From: JANRIG01 sp033765235
GTDB lineage: Bacteria; Bacteroidota; Bacteroidia; Cytophagales; UBA9547
Length of the DNA: 64,000 nucleotides
NCBI GenBank assembly: GCA_033765235.1
Contig: JANRIG010000020.1
Span: 124,001 to 188,000 of the forward strand
Direction: 5' to 3'
Shown here in pieces: positions 61,547 to 64,000 of this stretch. Positions within the stretch are counted from its first letter, which is position 1, and each line of letters starts with the position of its first letter. Under the pieces are notes generated by a model. That model was not told where the DNA came from, did not search any database, and saw only the letters and a program-made list of their open reading frames with translations. A program made the translations under genes and the position numbers.

Positions 61547-62184
61547 ATAAGATAATAAGTACAATTATATTTGCATGGATATGCATTACACAATTATTAC
61601 ATGCACAAGACTCTACCCGCAAATGGTCTATAGCCATACTTCCTCAGCATGTCATTATCAGTGGGCTGCGCCTCGACTTAGAAAAACGATTTAACAACTC
61701 CATTCATGCCATTAATATTGCTAACCAACTATACCTTGGCAAAAAAAATGATGGCAGAGAAGACTTATTGGGTGCCGGCATAGAAATAAGCCATAAAGTA
61801 TTGATAGACAAGACAAAATCAAAAGTAGAAGGTAGTCGTGCAGTGGATTTTTTTTTCTCTTACGGTCCCGCTTACCACTATTTTGAGTTCAAATACAACT
61901 CCACAGGGTGGATAAATGATGAGATAGATGGCACCCCTATCATCACACGAGGTACGGTAGTGCTCACAGATGACATACACAGGTTTAGTTTTGCATTCAG
62001 CCCCGGTATAGTAGCTTGGATGAGCAGCAAAGCCTACATAGAGTGCAGCATAGGTATGGGCATACGATACAGCAAAATTACACAAAGGGAAAAGGGCAAA
62101 AAATATATCAACAGCTTTTTAGACTACGGCTACACAGGTTTATATCCTGTGGTATTGGTAAAAGCAGGGTTTTTGCTGTTTTGA
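61543..62184 (+). CDS. Secreted hypothetical, probable small outer-membrane barrel
   Basis: 213 residues. Signal peptide (IISTIIFAWICITQLLHAQ). Then alternating strands (RKWSIAILPQHVIISGLRLD, VDFFFSYGPAYHYFEFKYN, RFSFAFSPGIVAWMSS, GLYPVVLVKAGFLLF) suggest an outer-membrane barrel of the DUF3575 / outer-membrane-protein type. It starts inside the stop of the LVIVD lipoprotein (ATGA). It may be the membrane partner of the two propeller proteins (inference). Confidence 0.75.
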   Translation: MNKIISTIIFAWICITQLLHAQDSTRKWSIAILPQHVIISGLRLDLEKRFNNSIHAINIANQLYLGKKNDGREDLLGAGIEISHKVLIDKTKSKVEGSRAVDFFFSYGPAYHYFEFKYNSTGWINDEIDGTPIITRGTVVLTDDIHRFSFAFSPGIVAWMSSKAYIECSIGMGIRYSKITQREKGKKYINSFLDYGYTGLYPVVLVKAGFLLF

Positions 62185-62394
62185 TTGGGGTACCAAAAAT
62201 AATTAACAAAAAAGTAACACTATATTATTACACTTATATACGTGATGTATCATCCTTAATTATCACCAAAATCTTAAATATTGACAACTTTGCGTGAATT
62301 TAACAGCTATTATTATTACGCTTTAATAACACGCAGTGCTTTAGCATTATAAATATTCACAAGAAAATATCTCAAATTTTACGATTTTATGTTA

Positions 62395-62402
62395 TAACTT
62401 TG
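62395..62402 (+). promoter_or_regulatory. -7 box for the BACON/T9SS protein
   Basis: TAACTTTG matches TAnnTTTG, 52 nt before ATG 62455. Confidence 0.5.
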
Positions 62403-62454
62403 TATAAAATTATATTATTCAAATAATAAATTTAATAATACTAAGTCATAATTA

Positions 62455-63849
62455 ATGAAAACAATCTTAGCTGCCTCACTATATTTTAATGTAATAATCT
62501 TCTCTCTGTCGGCAGCACCGGTAGTATCTATTACTTCACCTATCAATGGCACATACTATCGCTCCGGCGATATTATTACCGCTACAGGCTTTGCTATTGA
62601 TGCCACAGATGGCACTCTCACAGGCTTAGCACTAAATTGGGCAGTAGATTTTCATCATGATACCCACGTACACGATGCCATAAAATTAGGTACCGGCAAC
62701 ACCATAATATTTGACATACCCACTATCAGCGAACTTACCAATCAGGTATATTTCAAAATAAAACTCAGAGCTACCAACTCATTAGATGAAGAGACCATTG
62801 CAGAAATAGATGTATTGCCACTGTTAGCCAACTTCACTGTTACATCATCACCCTTAGGAGGCAGGGTAGGAGTAGGTGTGCAAGCCAACACACAGTCTGA
62901 CATGCCTATTGCATACACCACTACCCAAATGTCGTTTTGGAATGTACTCGTACAGCCCAATCAAACCATTGGCGGCGAAGCATTTGTATTCAGTCATTTC
63001 AATAATACAGGATATACAAACAATAGTTTTGGTTTTAACATGCCCACCAGAGATACCGTTTTTAAAGCATACTTTGCAAAAAAAACACATCTTGACGAAT
63101 TTGCAACTCCTCTAACGGATACATTGATACAATACAAAGACTCTGTGATATATATAGATGTGCCTTATGATATCATGTGGAGCATTAGTCAGCTGCCCGA
63201 CTGGATTACCCCTAATAAATTGCAAGGCGCACCCGGTGATTATATATCTCTATCTATAAATAATAACATAACAGAACAACGAAATGCTGTATTCACCATC
63301 ACCGGTGGAGGGCACGTAAAATTTCATAAAACACTCTCCATTACCCAAAAAACAATGAGAGTATTAACAATATCAAGCACACTAATATCTCTCTCAAACG
63401 GTCAAAATTACATACTGTCTATTACCGGCAACGTAGCTTGGAATATTCAAAACCCTACTTCATGGATCAAGTTAAATACCCTTACAGGTACTGGCAACGG
63501 CTCTATAACCATATCTTTAGAAGACAATTTCAGCACCCGAGAAAGATCAGAAGCATTAGTACTCACAGGTGATAATCTTACCAGATATATTATTGTAAAA
63601 CAGGCAGGTATCACAGGATTTAGTATACTTGACGATAATAAGAGGGTGTACCCTAATCCCTTCGAAAACTATATTCATTTGCCGGATGCCGATGCTGTCA
63701 ATATATATAACAGCCAGGGAATATTAATATATCATGTAGAAGATAATGCTTTGAAAACCATTGACACTCACAAATTCAATTCGGGCATATACCTGATAGA
63801 GATTATTAATAATGGTAAAACAATCACAGATAAATTAATTAAAAACTAA
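62455..63849 (+). CDS. Secreted Ig/BACON-domain protein with T9SS type A sorting domain
   Basis: 464 residues. Signal peptide (LAASLYFNVIIFSLSAA). An Ig-like domain at residues about 22-125 (VVSITSPINGTYYRSGD, the style of chitin- or cellulose-active accessory domains). Two BACON-like domains at about 225-300 and 300-380 (WSISQLPDWITPNKLQGAPG; WNIQNPTSWIKLNTLTGTGN), a fold often linked to carbohydrate or glycoprotein binding. The C-terminus (RVYPNPFENYIHLPDADAVN to IYLIEIINNGKTITDKLIKN) is a T9SS type A domain. Probably the first gene of a pair with the sugar-dehydrogenase-like gene that follows after 10 bp. Confidence 0.85.
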   Translation: MKTILAASLYFNVIIFSLSAAPVVSITSPINGTYYRSGDIITATGFAIDATDGTLTGLALNWAVDFHHDTHVHDAIKLGTGNTIIFDIPTISELTNQVYFKIKLRATNSLDEETIAEIDVLPLLANFTVTSSPLGGRVGVGVQANTQSDMPIAYTTTQMSFWNVLVQPNQTIGGEAFVFSHFNNTGYTNNSFGFNMPTRDTVFKAYFAKKTHLDEFATPLTDTLIQYKDSVIYIDVPYDIMWSISQLPDWITPNKLQGAPGDYISLSINNNITEQRNAVFTITGGGHVKFHKTLSITQKTMRVLTISSTLISLSNGQNYILSITGNVAWNIQNPTSWIKLNTLTGTGNGSITISLEDNFSTRERSEALVLTGDNLTRYIIVKQAGITGFSILDDNKRVYPNPFENYIHLPDADAVNIYNSQGILIYHVEDNALKTIDTHKFNSGIYLIEIINNGKTITDKLIKN

Positions 63850-63859
63850 GATATATTCT

Positions 63860-64000
63860 ATGAAAATGTCTAAAATACTGATTTATATAATGTTCACATT
63901 GTGTACAAATATTTTGCATGCACAAATACTGCCCTCGGGATTTTTGACACAAAGGATTGCACGCCTAAATTATCCTGTACATATGTCATTCCTGCCCGAT
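63860..64000 (+). CDS. Secreted protein start, probably a PQQ-type glucose/sorbosone dehydrogenase (3' end outside window)
   Basis: 47 codons are present. A signal peptide (ILIYIMFTLCTNILHAQ) is followed by LPSGFLTQRIARLNYPVHMSFLPD. This resembles the opening of secreted glucose/sorbosone dehydrogenase-type propellers (pattern PxGF...PxxMxFxPDG). Too short for certainty; continues past the right edge. It follows the BACON protein by 10 bp. Confidence 0.55.
   Translation, partial: MKMSKILIYIMFTLCTNILHAQILPSGFLTQRIARLNYPVHMSFLPD

Noticed and set aside
1..64000. tRNA, rRNA, insertion sequence, phage or integrase genes
   Set aside because: No T-loop GGTTCGAATCC-type motifs, rRNA landmarks, transposase or integrase proteins were seen on either strand.

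Overview
The window looks like a chromosome segment of a member of the Bacteroidota (Bacteroidetes), probably an environmental, T9SS-bearing, low-GC lineage near Chitinophagales, Saprospiria or Sphingobacteriales; the genus cannot be told from the sequence. The evidence is: genes mostly without Shine-Dalgarno sites; upstream copies of the phylum's -7 box TAnnTTTG, at least 15 of them; type IX secretion sorting domains of type A and type B; a TonB-dependent receptor paired with a surface lipoprotein; outer-membrane barrels; Bacteroidota-type MenE, sirtuin and CarB; and the rimP-nusA-infB operon. I see no rRNA or tRNA genes, phage, insertion sequences or CRISPR arrays.

Layout, left to right. 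1-3950 (minus) is the start of a giant secreted protein with a glycosidase-like domain and near-identical 72-residue Ig-like repeats; it runs off the left edge. 4.3-9.3 kb holds a PLP-dependent deaminase/desulfhydrase, a GntR/LacI-type regulator and carB. 9.4-14.1 kb (minus) is a tight four-gene transcription unit of envelope proteins (Ser-rich lipoprotein, ICMT-like membrane methyltransferase, two outer-membrane proteins), closed by a strong intrinsic terminator. 14.3-17.7 kb has a PAS-LuxR regulator with an alpha/beta hydrolase and an SSS-family sodium symporter. 17.8-25.8 kb (minus) is obgE, comEC, an M43 T9SS metalloprotease, phoH and ppk1, with a PAP2-like membrane protein diverging from ppk1 across an inverted repeat. 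26.7-33.8 kb has a 2Fe-2S ferredoxin, an alpha-galactosidase, an AsmA-like protein, a DUF4185-like lipoprotein and a frameshifted barrel gene.

34-38.6 kb (minus) contains murB, a CBM9-like T9SS type B protein and a sirtuin, translationally coupled, then a TerB-like protein. 39-46.2 kb has an orphan MobA-like protein, an OmpA/PD40 protein, menE, a Bacteroidota-specific hypothetical, a small lipoprotein, a PfkB kinase and a saccharopine-dehydrogenase-like protein. 46.3-49.7 kb (minus) is a vitamin B12 uptake locus: promoter, cobalamin riboswitch, BtuB-like TonB receptor, a beta-propeller lipoprotein that I infer to be BtuG-like, and a terminator. 49.8-58.3 kb (plus) has rimP-nusA-infB behind a leader with a terminator-like hairpin, then ftsW, a conserved hypothetical, lptB and a GH3-family protein starting at TTG. 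58.4-64 kb has pgi, a three-gene LVIVD-repeat lipoprotein unit, a BACON-domain T9SS protein and the start of a probable secreted sugar dehydrogenase.

The most noteworthy loci are the riboswitch-controlled B12 locus, the four-gene envelope operon at 9.4-14.1 kb, which I cannot assign to a described system, and the partial repeat protein at the left edge. Several gene starts were moved from the longest reading frame. The reasons are promoter boxes lying inside the longer version (carB, the SSS symporter, the PfkB kinase), overlap with an upstream gene, or conserved N-termini.
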